A DNA stretch of 64,000 nt from IMG/VR virus record IMGVR_UViG_3300046557_000512, positions 16,302 to 80,301 of that record; one strand, given 5' to 3'. Numbering within the stretch: position 1 is the stretch's first letter; every line of letters begins with the position of its first letter. Under the pieces are notes generated by a model. The model was not told the DNA's origin and ran no database searches. It saw nothing but the letters and a program-made list of their open reading frames with translations. The translations under genes and the position numbers were made by a program. Positions 26,097-34,925 of this stretch are shown piece after piece. Source of the DNA: a virus.

Positions 26097-29000
26097 TTTC
26101 CTGCCTTCCTCATATTGGCGAAAAGGTCGCGCAGCGGCCCCTGCTTGGTGGCTGCTTCAGTGACGACACCGATCACCCAATCTTTCCCGTTGAAATTGGC
26201 ATCGCCCACGGTGGCGTCGGCGGGCACGCCGGTGTTGTTGATGAACTCGATCTTGACGTTCGGTGCTGCGCCACCCGCGCCGGCGAGCCGGCGACCCAAG
26301 AGATCCTGCTGATCCTCGGTAAGCATCAGCTCCTTTTCCTTGGCGATGATCGGGACCTCACCAGGCATCAGCGGGCGACCGCCGATCTCACCGCCGGTGT
26401 GATACTTGCGGGCGTTCGCGAACACGGCCGGGTCGACCGCACCCCAAGCGGTGGCGGCGCCACCGATCAGGCCGCCAGTGTGGAAGCCGTCGACACTGAC
26501 CGACCCGGTCTGGCCGCCCGAGCCGCCCGATGGGATCACTGCATTGCTCTTGCCACCGAACGCCGCGCCGAGCTGGTCCGTCATGAACGACCCGAGCGAC
26601 ATTGTCCCACCGCCGGCACCAGCCGTCGGGGCCATGCCGAGCGCGGACAAGATCGCGTAAGCGATCACAGCCTTCAAAATGACCTTGAGTAGCGCCTTGA
26701 TCGTGTCGGTGACGAACTTCCCGATATTCAGATTGCCCTCGGCCAGGCCGTCGACCAGGGTCGAGATAGAGTCGGCCATCACCTGCTGGATGTTGTGGCC
26801 GAGCTGCGCCCACTGACGCATCATCTTCGTGGTCTCGGTCTCGTTGTCGCGAGAGACCTTGGCGCCCTCCGCCTTCTTCCAGGCGTTGAACGCGGCTTCC
26901 ATGCGCTTGCGTTCTTCGGTGCCGGCCGCAGTCAGCGAGATCAGCTTGCGTTGGCGATCGACCTCATCCTCGAAGTTCTTCTGACGCGCGGCATCCTCGT
27001 CGAGCAGACCGTTCATGATCTGCCGAGTGGATTCTTCCCAACCGTTGGTGATGTCGGCGGCGTCTGCCGCGTTCATCGCCTTGACGATGTCGTCGACCTT
27101 GCCCTGGACGCGCGTGAGATCGTCGCCCTTCAGACCATCAGTCAGGCCCGCAAAGCGGCTGGTGACCTGCGCGAGACGCTTGTCGGCCTCATAGGTCCCG
27201 GCATTCAGCGAGCTCCACAGCTCCTTGGACTTCGTGGTCGCCTTGGAGAGCTCGTCGTCGAGCTTGTCGTCGACTCCCTTGACGTCCTTCTGGTGCTGAA
27301 GGTTGTCGAGGAGCTTCATGTATTCCCGCATCTGGTCGATGCGGCCTTGGGTGATGCCCTTATATTTGCCCGCGGCGAGCTCGGCGTTGAACCTCTCCAG
27401 GTTGCCCTTGCCGCCAATCAGCTCATCGGAAAGCTGCGCGATTTTACCGGCCGTGGTCGCCAGCGCCTTGTCGAACGCCTTGTTCGGGTCGACCTTGCCC
27501 ATCTCGGACTTGGACTGCTGAAGCGCGTCCTTCAGCGCCATCTGACCGCGGTAGGCGTCCTTCTGCGCGTCGGTCCAGCCGGCGTATTTCGACGATCCGG
27601 CCGCGACCTCGGCGTTGAACTGCGCAAGGTTACCCTTGCCGCCGGCCAGCTGGTCGCGCAGCTTTGCCGCGTTGCCGGCGGCCGTGGCCATCGCATTGTT
27701 GAAGTCGGCGCCCTTGCCGCCTTTGCCTAGCTTTCCAGCGGCATCGTCGGCGGAGTCACCAACCCCGTTGATGTCACCCCGCAGCTGGCGCAGCGCAGCG
27801 CGGCGCGCGTCGCCCTCCATGCCGCCGCCCGACGTAGGGGTGATTTTGGCGAGGTCATCAATGCGCTTGTTGCGATAGTTGCTGGAGGTCGCGTCATACC
27901 ACTTGCGCAGATTCTCCTTGCCGGTCTTATCGTCCGACTTGAGCAGGCTCTTTTTGCGCGCGTATTGGGCCGACAACCGATCGAGGAAGTTGTCGTTGTC
28001 GGAAGTGATGCTCTCATACCACTGGCGCTGGCGGCTACGGAAATCAGCACGAGCGCCCTCCACCTGCGCATTGTTCAGGTCTGCCAGATCCTGATTGAGC
28101 GCAGCCTTCTTCTTCGCACGCTCAGCCGGGCTCAGCGACATCACGCCAAGCTGCTGCATCGCGATGTCGTCGCTGGTCGAACCACTGTAGTTGGCGGTGT
28201 TGCTGGGATCGTCGAGCTGCTTGATCTCCTGGGCGATGCCGGCCTTGCGAGCCATGACGATCGCCGCGTCGCCCGCTTCCTTGAAGCCGGCAGCCATGCG
28301 GCGCGCGGCCGCCGTTGCCTTGTCGGCCTGGGACTCGAACACGCCGCAAGCGGATGCCGCCTGGTAGAGCAGCATCGCGATGATGCCGACCGGCCCCAGG
28401 GCAACACTGACGGCGGCGCCCAACACTTCCGCAGCGACAGCGCCGGCCGCCATTGCCGTGGTCCAGAAACCAGTGGCGACCGTGTCAGCGGCAATCGCGG
28501 CCGTCTCGATCTCGATCGCGGCCGTGGCCGTGGTGGTCGCCACAGTCGCGGCCTCTTGCGCCGTCGCCGAACGCAACGCGGCTTCTGCTGCGATCGCCTC
28601 CGCTTCGGCCACCGCGATGTCTGCCTTCGACAGCATGTTGCGCGCGATCGTCAGACGATTGGTGGCGCGCTCATACGCTGCGAGCGCTTCTGCCCGGCTG
28701 GCGAATTGCCCAGTTTCGGTGCGCCCGGTTTGCAGCACGTTGAGAGCCGCCAGCTGCTCGGCTTCGAGCGTGGCGACCAAGTTCATGCGGGCGACCTGCT
28801 GACCCCTCAGACCCGCGAGCGTGTCTTCGGCGGCCTGCGCGGCGATGCTGGCGCGACGCGCGATCTGGATCGCGGTAGCCTCTTCGGCGACCGCGGTGTT
28901 GGCCATCGCCGTCGCATATTCGGCCTGCGCGGCCGACATGAGCTGGAGCTCACCGCGACCTGCTGCCACGGCGGCATTGTAATTGATCTGCTCCAGCGTC

Positions 29001-30166
29001 GACTGAGAGATGCCGATCGTCGCCAAGCTGAAGTTTCGGAACGCGGCGATCGCGTCGACGACCAGGCCCTTCAGGCGGGCGAACCCAGAGAGCACCGTGT
29101 TGGCTGCCCACATGGTTGCCAGCGCCTGCGCAACAAACAGGATTTCGCCCCGGAAACGGACGACCCATTCGATCACGCTCATCAGCGCGGACGCTACGTT
29201 GGAGACGCCCTGGCCAACCGACTGAAGAAACGCGCGCGCTTCATCGGAACGCATCGCGGCGTTCATTTCCTTGAGCTTGTCGACTACCGTCTTGAAGAAG
29301 CCACCGCCTGGGGTGTCCATGCCGGTGAAGTCGGCCGCGAGCTGGGCGAAGTTCGTCCTGATCTGCGCCATCTGACCGAACAACGTGTCCGCCAGTCGCT
29401 TACCGGAGCCGCGATAGACACGCTCCATTTCCGCGAACATCGCGGCGAGCGCGGGCTTGGCGGCCACGGTGCCCTTGGAGATCTGCTTGACGAGCTCAGG
29501 GATAGATTGCCCCAAGGCATCAGCCATGAGCTGGATCGCCGACGGCACGGCTTCACCGAGCTGCTGGCGAAGTTCCTCCATCGAGACGACGCCCTTACCG
29601 GCCATCTGTTGGATCGCGATCGAGGCGCGGTGCAAAGTTTCGCTGTTGCCGCCAAAGGCCGCCACGGCGTCGACCAGGCCGTGCAGCGAGCCGTTAAGCG
29701 GGTCGATGCCGCCCGACTTGATCTTGACGAACGAGTCCGTCAGTTCCTGGACAGCGAAACCCGACTGACGCGCGATCTTGTAGAGTGCGCTCAGGTTGTT
29801 CGCCGCGTCCTGCTGCTTGCCGAGCTTGGTGGTCGCGTTCGACAGACCTTCCATGAGCACGGTCAGGCGCTCAAGGTCGCCCGCCTGCTTAAAGATCGCG
29901 CCCAGCCACCCGACCGAGACGTCCTTGAGCGTGAGGAACGCGGAACGCGCCTGGCCGAGAATGACGACCAGGTCGCGGAAGCGCTGCATCGGCGTCTGCA
30001 TCGACGAACCGACGCGACCCATCTGACCAGCGAAGCGATCGGCTTCGGCGCCGGCGGAGCGGATGACGCCGCCAAACGACTTAACCTCGCCTGATGCCGA
30101 CGTAAGCTTGCCGGACCAGCGCGAGGTATCGAGGTCGAGGACGACGCTAAGCTTCCGTTCTGTCAT
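26093..30166 (-). CDS. Tape measure protein
   Basis: At 1357 aa it is the second-longest gene of the window. Alpha-helical coiled coil dominates (residues 200-1150), with a hydrophobic segment around 560-620 and a C-terminal helix followed by Gly-rich hinges. The N-terminal region (GLSNATTKLGKQQDAANNL, QQMAGKGVVSMEELRQQLGEAVP) matches the tape_meas_nterm type. It sets tail length and is probably ejected into the envelope. It follows the frameshifting chaperone pair, as in lambda-like phages. Confidence 0.9.
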   Translation of the reverse strand: MTERKLSVVLDLDTSRWSGKLTSASGEVKSFGGVIRSAGAEADRFAGQMGRVGSSMQTPMQRFRDLVVILGQARSAFLTLKDVSVGWLGAIFKQAGDLERLTVLMEGLSNATTKLGKQQDAANNLSALYKIARQSGFAVQELTDSFVKIKSGGIDPLNGSLHGLVDAVAAFGGNSETLHRASIAIQQMAGKGVVSMEELRQQLGEAVPSAIQLMADALGQSIPELVKQISKGTVAAKPALAAMFAEMERVYRGSGKRLADTLFGQMAQIRTNFAQLAADFTGMDTPGGGFFKTVVDKLKEMNAAMRSDEARAFLQSVGQGVSNVASALMSVIEWVVRFRGEILFVAQALATMWAANTVLSGFARLKGLVVDAIAAFRNFSLATIGISQSTLEQINYNAAVAAGRGELQLMSAAQAEYATAMANTAVAEEATAIQIARRASIAAQAAEDTLAGLRGQQVARMNLVATLEAEQLAALNVLQTGRTETGQFASRAEALAAYERATNRLTIARNMLSKADIAVAEAEAIAAEAALRSATAQEAATVATTTATAAIEIETAAIAADTVATGFWTTAMAAGAVAAEVLGAAVSVALGPVGIIAMLLYQAASACGVFESQADKATAAARRMAAGFKEAGDAAIVMARKAGIAQEIKQLDDPSNTANYSGSTSDDIAMQQLGVMSLSPAERAKKKAALNQDLADLNNAQVEGARADFRSRQRQWYESITSDNDNFLDRLSAQYARKKSLLKSDDKTGKENLRKWYDATSSNYRNKRIDDLAKITPTSGGGMEGDARRAALRQLRGDINGVGDSADDAAGKLGKGGKGADFNNAMATAAGNAAKLRDQLAGGKGNLAQFNAEVAAGSSKYAGWTDAQKDAYRGQMALKDALQQSKSEMGKVDPNKAFDKALATTAGKIAQLSDELIGGKGNLERFNAELAAGKYKGITQGRIDQMREYMKLLDNLQHQKDVKGVDDKLDDELSKATTKSKELWSSLNAGTYEADKRLAQVTSRFAGLTDGLKGDDLTRVQGKVDDIVKAMNAADAADITNGWEESTRQIMNGLLDEDAARQKNFEDEVDRQRKLISLTAAGTEERKRMEAAFNAWKKAEGAKVSRDNETETTKMMRQWAQLGHNIQQVMADSISTLVDGLAEGNLNIGKFVTDTIKALLKVILKAVIAYAILSALGMAPTAGAGGGTMSLGSFMTDQLGAAFGGKSNAVIPSGGSGGQTGSVSVDGFHTGGLIGGAATAWGAVDPAVFANARKYHTGGEIGGRPLMPGEVPIIAKEKELMLTEDQQDLLGRRLAGAGGAAPNVKIEFINNTGVPADATVGDANFNGKDWVIGVVTEAATKQGPLRDLFANMRKAGK

Positions 30167-30170
30167 CGCG

Positions 30171-30518
30171 CTATGCCGGGGCCGGCTGATCCTTCGGGGT
30201 TGGGTTGAGTTTTCGCTGGAGCTCCAGGAACTTCGCTTCGTCGAAGCCCTTGATGACGACCGCCGGGGAGCCGACCTGCAGCTTCAGGGCTGCGAACAGT
30301 TCCTTGGCGCCCTCTCCGCTCTGGCCGGCGATTCCGACCTGGAGATTCATCTGGGCTTGCTCTGCCTGGAGCCGGTCGATCTGCTTGTTGGCGGACCAGA
30401 ACATCACCAGGGGCATCTGCATGACTTGTATGTGTGTTAGTCCGTATGCACCGGCGACGCGCCAGAAGAAGAACGGGAGATCTAGCTCTGCGAGCTGGTC
30501 TCCCCCAGCACGTTTCCC
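30171..30518 (-). CDS. gpT-like frameshift extension of the tail assembly chaperone
   Basis: In the -1 frame relative to gpG the sequence is open from the slippery site to the stop at 30171, encoding LDLPFFFWRVAGAYGLT and then MPLVMFWSANKQIDRLQ. Such W/F-rich starts are typical of gpT domains. The second frame has an ATG at 30422 that could give a free 83-aa product, but the open frame and slippery site favour a gpG-gpT fusion that binds the tape measure. Motif A copy 10 is embedded in its codons. Confidence 0.75.
   Translation of the reverse strand, partial: GKRAGGDQLAELDLPFFFWRVAGAYGLTHIQVMQMPLVMFWSANKQIDRLQAEQAQMNLQVGIAGQSGEGAKELFAALKLQVGSPAVVIKGFDEAKFLELQRKLNPTPKDQPAPA
30428..30451 (-). 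promoter_or_regulatory. Motif A copy 10 (inside the gpT frame)
   Basis: GTGCATAC ... ACACACATAC on the minus strand. It is read as AYGLTHI in the frameshifted product, so here the motif is coding DNA, six bases before the ATG at 30422. Confidence 0.65.
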
Positions 30519-30901
30519 TCACTCGTCTCCTCGGGTGCGTATTTCTGGTTGATCTGCTGCGACACGTCGTTCAGCCAGCCGAACACCGCGAACATCTTGG
30601 TGACCGGCATCTGGTCGACCGGAAGAGACGGGAAGAACGCGACCACTGCATCGCGGACCACTTCGACCACCTTGCGCTGGACGTCCTCGATCTCTTCGTC
30701 GGTCGCGCCGGTCGCCCCCAACTTGAGCTTCTGCTCGGCCAGGGCCTGGTGTTCCGCGGCGCGGTTCTGCTGATCGATAAAGCCTTCCACCGTCAGCTGG
30801 ACCATCGTGTGGTCGACGCCTTCGTGCCGAATGGTAAGCATCGACGCAGGCGTCGGCAGCTCGTCAAGATTCAGAATGCGCGGGGACTGGGATTGGGTCA
30901 C
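30482..30901 (-). CDS. Tail assembly chaperone, lambda gpG-like
   Basis: The start is GTG at 30901, giving 139 aa that end shortly after the slippery site. The helical acidic sequence and its position between major tail protein and tape measure match gpG-type chaperones. A minority of ribosomes would shift to -1 near the 3' end to make gpGT. It is not part of the mature virion in lambda. Confidence 0.75.
   Translation of the reverse strand: MTQSQSPRILNLDELPTPASMLTIRHEGVDHTMVQLTVEGFIDQQNRAAEHQALAEQKLKLGATGATDEEIEDVQRKVVEVVRDAVVAFFPSLPVDQMPVTKMFAVFGWLNDVSQQINQKYAPEETSEGNVLGETSSQS
30512..30518 (-). promoter_or_regulatory. Slippery heptamer G GGA AAC for -1 frameshifting
   Basis: Read in the gpG frame the bases are GA[G GGA AAC], a canonical X XXY YYZ site and one base different from lambda's G GGA AAG. 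The -1 frame downstream has no stop for about 115 codons. Confidence 0.8.
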
Positions 30902-30929
30902 AAACTACCGTGGATTTGGAGGAAAGTGT

Positions 30930-30959
30930 GGCGGCCGGCCTGGGGAGGAGCCGGCCGCC
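30930..30959. terminator. Strong hairpin between major tail protein and gpG
   Basis: Perfect 10-bp arms GGCGGCCGGC and GCCGGCCGCC have a 10-base loop. No T-tract follows on the minus strand, so it may attenuate or protect the very abundant tail-tube transcript rather than fully terminate. Confidence 0.6.
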
Positions 30960-30965
30960 AAGGGC

Positions 30966-31502
30966 TTACGAGGACGCCAGGGCCGGGTCGCCGAAGACGG
31001 CGAGCGTGCCCGTGGTCAGATCCACGTAACCGGTGAACTCGACCGTGTAGACGCGCTGGTCGTCGACCTTGTAGGAGAACTGGATGTCCCCCTTGGCGTT
31101 CGCCAGCGGCAGCACGAAGTCCTTCGACTTGTCGCCTTCGGCCATCGCGATCGGGTGAAGAACCAGCGGACCCGCGCCAGCGCGCAGCGAGACGCCGACG
31201 CCCGAGGACAAGGTCAGCTTCTTCTTGCCGAGGTCGGCGCCGGTGCCGGTGACGAGCACCGAACCCGGAATGACAGTGACGAGCTTGGCGAGATCACGCT
31301 CGGCCATCGGGACCTTAACGGTCACCTTGCGGCCCTTGATGATCTCGTCGATCGCGGTATCGCCGAACTGGTCGGCGGTGATCAGCGTGCTCTCGGTGGC
31401 GATCTGGACCTCGCAGCCACCCTTGGTCAGGCCAAGGTCGGCTGCTTTGAAGAAGGCCGTGCAGGGACCCATCTCCAAGTTATCGAATGCGGTGCCGGAC
31501 AT
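30966..31502 (-). CDS. Major tail (tube) protein
   Basis: At 178 aa it starts MSGTAFDNLEMGPC. A beta-sandwich pattern (VPMAERDLAKLVTVIPGSVLVTGTG) follows, typical of siphovirus tube proteins, which open with a short statement of the monomer and a metal-free beta barrel. It lies between the tail terminator and the gpG-like chaperone. AGGAGA lies nine bases before the ATG. It is preceded by motif A copy 11 and followed by the hairpin at 30930. Confidence 0.8.
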   Translation of the reverse strand: MSGTAFDNLEMGPCTAFFKAADLGLTKGGCEVQIATESTLITADQFGDTAIDEIIKGRKVTVKVPMAERDLAKLVTVIPGSVLVTGTGADLGKKKLTLSSGVGVSLRAGAGPLVLHPIAMAEGDKSKDFVLPLANAKGDIQFSYKVDDQRVYTVEFTGYVDLTTGTLAVFGDPALASS

Positions 31503-31545
31503 TTATCAGCTCTCCTGGGAAAATATGCAGCCAGCATCATAGCAC

Positions 31546-31569
31546 GCATGTGTGTTATTTGCCATGCAC
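31546..31569 (-). promoter_or_regulatory. Motif A copy 11
   Basis: GTGCATGG ... ACACACATGC on the minus strand, 43 bases before the major tail protein start. An ATG inside it would open a 19-codon leader ORF starting MANNTHACYD, closed by TGA TAA just before the real ATG. Confidence 0.75.
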
Positions 31570-31572
31570 TAT

Positions 31573-31959
31573 TTACGCACCCTCACCCCACGCGATCTCG
31601 AACGGGATGCCCCACTCTATGGTGCCGGCCCCCGACCGCGGATAGGGGATCGGTTTGGTCCGAGGGTAGACCTGGGTATAAAAGACGTTGTCGATCGTCC
31701 GGCGATAGAATGTCAGCAATTCGGAGATCTGCTGGCACTTTGCCTCGGCAATCTCGACGTCGTCATGGCGGACGATGATCAGGAACTCGCTCTTGTAAAA
31801 GCCGGGCTGCTCGCAGTCGATCGCGTCGCCGGTAAGCGGCGGGCGGATCATCACGCCATCCTGGACGTCCGCCGGCATGGTCAGCAAATACAGGTCCACG
31901 CCAATCTTCGCGATGCCGGCCGCGTCGATCAAGTCTTGCATAGCTCGAAGGTGGATCAC
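31573..31959 (-). CDS. Tail terminator-like protein
   Basis: At 128 aa it has the alpha/beta character and position (between tail-completion and tube genes) of gpU-like tail terminators, for example DLYLLTMPADVQDG ... ISELLTFYRRTIDNVFYTQ. It would cap the tube and join it to the head. Its ATG overlaps the upstream stop by four bases. The call rests mostly on synteny. Confidence 0.6.
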   Translation of the reverse strand: MIHLRAMQDLIDAAGIAKIGVDLYLLTMPADVQDGVMIRPPLTGDAIDCEQPGFYKSEFLIIVRHDDVEIAEAKCQQISELLTFYRRTIDNVFYTQVYPRTKPIPYPRSGAGTIEWGIPFEIAWGEGA

Positions 31960-32384
31960 AGCAGGTCTCCCATAATCACGTCGATAAGGTCGTCGGGCAG
32001 TTCTTCGTCATATTTGTCGAAGGCGCGCTCGAGGAAGTGCGCACCGACTTGCGGCCCCTTGGCCAACGACCGAGCTCCCAGTTTCTCGAATGCGCCCTCC
32101 TCGATGAGATAAGCGTATTCGTCGACGTCCGACCGAGTGATCCCTTGGTTGCCCACCTGGACGGTCACGACCAGCCGACGGTTCGACGACGTCTCTTCGA
32201 TAATCTCGTGCGCAGCCTCAATATCGCCCCTCAAGATTGGCGCGTTGTGCACCGACTCGGCTTTCACCTTGTCCGCGATCTTGCGCATGAAGCGCAGCGC
32301 GCGCGGCGTCGTCACTTGTCCGATACGCTCAAAGGTCGCCCCGACGTCAGTCGCGCTTTCCCCAGGCTTGAAGGTGAAGGTCAC
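31956..32384 (-). CDS. HK97 gp10-like tail completion protein
   Basis: The 142-aa sequence has the pattern of the gp10 family: a helical N-terminus (RALRFMRKIADKVKAESVHNAPILRGD) followed by beta strands (RRLVVTVQVGN) and EYAYLIEEGAF. The family bridges connector and tail. It is translationally coupled to both neighbours. Confidence 0.75.
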   Translation of the reverse strand: MTFTFKPGESATDVGATFERIGQVTTPRALRFMRKIADKVKAESVHNAPILRGDIEAAHEIIEETSSNRRLVVTVQVGNQGITRSDVDEYAYLIEEGAFEKLGARSLAKGPQVGAHFLERAFDKYDEELPDDLIDVIMGDLL

Positions 32385-32737
32385 GACGGCTGCTCGGCAA
32401 TCGCCGCACCCACCTCGATATGATCGAGAGAGCCGGTGACCGCATGAAAGCGCTGGTGGGTCATCGTGATACGGAGACGCACATTGGCGACGACCACGAT
32501 GTCATCGATCGCGATCTTGACGTTCGGCGGGAACAGCAGGTTGGCTGCCGCCTCCTCTTGCTCCGCGGCGCCGCGTGACGCCGAGCTGTCGGCCCGCACG
32601 GAACTGGCGACGGACGATACCTCAAGCTTCACGACTGAACACGGCGTTTTGACCGGCGTGTAATAGACGGCCTTGCCATAACGATCGCGGCGGTTCGACT
32701 TGCGCGACAGCATGCAGAATTTGTTTGGACGGAACAC
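32381..32737 (-). CDS. Head-tail joining (neck) protein
   Basis: At 118 aa, it has a beta-rich C-terminal half (NVKIAIDDIVVVANVRLRITMTHQRF) and sits between the minor capsid and tail completion genes, as head closure proteins do. It starts one base before the upstream stop. The family is uncertain; the call is from synteny. Confidence 0.55.
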   Translation of the reverse strand: MFRPNKFCMLSRKSNRRDRYGKAVYYTPVKTPCSVVKLEVSSVASSVRADSSASRGAAEQEEAAANLLFPPNVKIAIDDIVVVANVRLRITMTHQRFHAVTGSLDHIEVGAAIAEQPS

Positions 32738-33484
32738 TTATTCCTCCACCATGACCAGGCGTGAATCGGATGACGGGTGAAACACCTCGTCGCGGATGTC
32801 GTAGTAGGACGGCAGCTTGCCCTGCCCCGCTTCAGTCGAGACGATCGTGCCGTCCCACTTATTTTGTGGGTTCGGGTTGCTGATCTCGACCCGGTCGATG
32901 CCGGCCTCGGACATCGCAAACAGGAAACCGTCGTTGATCGTCATCAGCAGATGCAAGCGATATTGGTCACGAACGTGCTTCGACGAGCTGTAAGAGCGCC
33001 CTGCGCGGTCTACGAAGCGAAAGTCGAGCGTTGGTGCGTCGAGCATCAGGTTTGCGATCGCGTCGACCTGACGAGCCCCTGAGCGCTGCGCCATGTCGGC
33101 CCGAATCCCAATCGCCGCAATGGCGCGCTTCATCGCCGAGATGTCGCGAGACGCTTGGGCCGCCAGGATCTCCACCAGATAGTCGCCGGTGTTGCCGAAG
33201 TGATCCTGCAGCTCAGTTGGCGCTTCTCCCAAAGGAACCTTCGCTGATTGAAGGCCCTCCTGATACGAGTGATCGCCCATCCCGTAGGTGTCGATACGGA
33301 TGACATCGGCCTCGGACGCCAACCAATCCTTCGCGAACTCCGTGGCGGCGTCGCCGGCTTCCAAGCGGGTGGATCCGTGCGTCGGGTCGTTCCTCAGCGC
33401 GATCTCATATTGTGCGCGCAGTTGGTCAAGAAAACGCTGATAGCGCGCGGTCGCATCGAACGCGCGCTGGGTGATCGGGTTCAT
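32738..33484 (-). CDS. MuF-like minor head protein
   Basis: At 248 aa, it has a helical N-terminal half and a C-terminal stretch (DRAGRSYSSSKHVRDQYR, then GIDRVEISNPN, PSYYDIRDEVFHPSSDSR) that follows the pattern of phage minor capsid/MuF-type domains. The usual metal-binding HPxCRH end is replaced by HPSSDSR, so the putative metal site is lost. It is injected or portal-associated in related phages. No toxin domain is fused to it. Confidence 0.55.
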   Translation of the reverse strand: MNPITQRAFDATARYQRFLDQLRAQYEIALRNDPTHGSTRLEAGDAATEFAKDWLASEADVIRIDTYGMGDHSYQEGLQSAKVPLGEAPTELQDHFGNTGDYLVEILAAQASRDISAMKRAIAAIGIRADMAQRSGARQVDAIANLMLDAPTLDFRFVDRAGRSYSSSKHVRDQYRLHLLMTINDGFLFAMSEAGIDRVEISNPNPQNKWDGTIVSTEAGQGKLPSYYDIRDEVFHPSSDSRLVMVEE

Positions 33485-34287
33485 CCTCGCGCGATCTCGA
33501 TTCGACGATAGACGTATGCGCCGACCTCGCGATACGCGGCCTTGCAGACGGGGCGATCGAGCGCTGGTCGCGAGTTGAACATCATCGAGCTCTCGCCCGT
33601 CGTCTCAGACAGCACCCCATCCTGGCGCCGTGCGCCGATGACATCACCGCCAAGGATGTTGTCGGCTTCGAGGATCTGTGCCCGAGCGAGCGCCTCGCGG
33701 AAATTCGACGGGAGACCCAGAAAATCCTGAGTGGGCATGCTGGCGATGTCGACGACGATCCACGCCGGCGAGCAGCCAATGTCGTCGTCTTCGAACGACG
33801 CATAGTTCCGCGGATCCTGGGCAGCGACACGATAAGCCATGCGCGCCAGCTTGGTGAAGGCACCCTCCATCGCGGATGAGCGATCGCGCGCAGTCGCCAT
33901 ATCCCAGCCCTGCAGCATGCCGCCGATACTTTCGCGCCGCACCAGACTCTGTCCGTAGGTCTGGAAGCTGTTCAGCAGCAGCGTCAGCGTGTCGGCCTTG
34001 CTGATGATATAGTGGGTGTCGACCGTGATCGTCCCACTGGCCGCCGTGAACGCAACACGCAGGCAGCGCGCGCCCCGAATTGCCGAGATCACGTTGAATG
34101 CGCCGGCGATGGTCACATCCAGTTCGACGGCGCTGTCGTCGATCGACGAGATCGTATCGCTTGCGATCTGCGCCTCGTTCTCGTCGAGCAACGTCCACGC
34201 GGCCGCCGTCGGCACGAACGGCGTGCCGTTTTCATCCTCGAACGGGACGGCGAGCTTGACCTCGGTTCCGGCGGTGACGCGCAACAT
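33481..34287 (-). CDS. Putative head-tail connector / structural protein (268 aa)
   Basis: The N-terminal half is beta-rich (VKLAVPFEDENGTPF and similar). The C-terminal half is helical, with a REALARAQILEADNILGGD segment resembling adaptor proteins of the HK97 gp6/SPP1 gp15 type. The position after the capsid operon supports a neck role. The family is not firmly recognised. Confidence 0.5.
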   Translation of the reverse strand: MLRVTAGTEVKLAVPFEDENGTPFVPTAAAWTLLDENEAQIASDTISSIDDSAVELDVTIAGAFNVISAIRGARCLRVAFTAASGTITVDTHYIISKADTLTLLLNSFQTYGQSLVRRESIGGMLQGWDMATARDRSSAMEGAFTKLARMAYRVAAQDPRNYASFEDDDIGCSPAWIVVDIASMPTQDFLGLPSNFREALARAQILEADNILGGDVIGARRQDGVLSETTGESSMMFNSRPALDRPVCKAAYREVGAYVYRRIEIARG

Positions 34288-34832
34288 TACGACGCCAGCT
34301 GCTCGGTCTGCTTCTTCAGGATCGCCGCGACCAGCTCGGTGATGGAGCGACCCTTGGCGTTGATCTTATCGCCGATCTCGCGCAGGCCGGGGATGCCGTC
34401 ATTCGCGCCGATCGCCTCGAGCTCATCGCGGGTATAGACGACCGGCACTTCAGCCTCCGCCTTGCTGCGCGCTTCCTGGAGCGCCGTTGCCTGCTTCTCG
34501 GCCGCTTCCTTGGCGGCGAGTGCCTCGGCTTCGCGGGCGGCGTCGGCCGCATCGGCGTCGGCCTGAAGTCGGATGGCCGACTGCGTCCCGGTCTCGATTT
34601 CGGGCTTCACCGGCATGCCGTCGCCGCGGTAGTTCACCATCATCGATGAGGCGCCGACCTGTTCGCCGTTCGAGCCGTCCTCCAGGACCTCGACCAGGTG
34701 GACGATGCAGCCAATACGCATCATCGCACGGTGACTGACCTCACCCACGGATACGCCGTCCTCGAACATGGTTCCGGTGCCGAGGGGACCGGTGAAAGTC
34801 TCCCAGCCTGGGGAGACGATACGAACCTTCAT
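34287..34832 (-). CDS. Head protein with C-terminal HeH/LEM-like domain (181 aa)
   Basis: The product starts with a beta-rich 70-residue domain, then an Ala/Glu coiled coil (about 85-130). It ends with YTRDELEAIGANDGIPGLR-EIGDKI, a short helix-extended-helix unit often found at the ends of phage capsid-associated proteins and thought to touch DNA. Its leader contains motif A copy 12 and an intrinsic terminator, so expression may depend on read-through. It could be a decoration or connector protein. Confidence 0.5.
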   Translation of the reverse strand: MKVRIVSPGWETFTGPLGTGTMFEDGVSVGEVSHRAMMRIGCIVHLVEVLEDGSNGEQVGASSMMVNYRGDGMPVKPEIETGTQSAIRLQADADAADAAREAEALAAKEAAEKQATALQEARSKAEAEVPVVYTRDELEAIGANDGIPGLREIGDKINAKGRSITELVAAILKKQTEQLAS

Positions 34833-34854
34833 CAGGAATCCTTCAAAACAGAAA

Positions 34855-34882
34855 AGGGGCGATCCCTTTCGAGACCGCCCCT
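34855..34882 (-). terminator. Intrinsic terminator after the capsid gene
   Basis: On the minus strand, arms AGGGGCG and CGCCCCT with a 14-base loop are followed by TTTCTGTTTT. It lies 44 bases beyond the capsid stop, but also downstream of motif A copy 12. Confidence 0.8.
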
Positions 34883-34896
34883 CATTCTAGCAAACT

Positions 34897-34920
34897 GCAT
34901 GCGTGGCGTCTACCACGCAC
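34897..34920 (-). promoter_or_regulatory. Motif A copy 12
   Basis: GTGCGTGG ... CCACGCATGC on the minus strand. It is unusual in lying just upstream of a terminator, 64 bases before the 34287-34832 start. Confidence 0.65.
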
Positions 34921-34925
34921 ACCGA

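Noticed and set aside
27965-30094. 709-aa plus-strand open frame
   Set aside because: It lies antisense to the tape measure gene, whose GC-rich helical codons produce long stop-free shadows.
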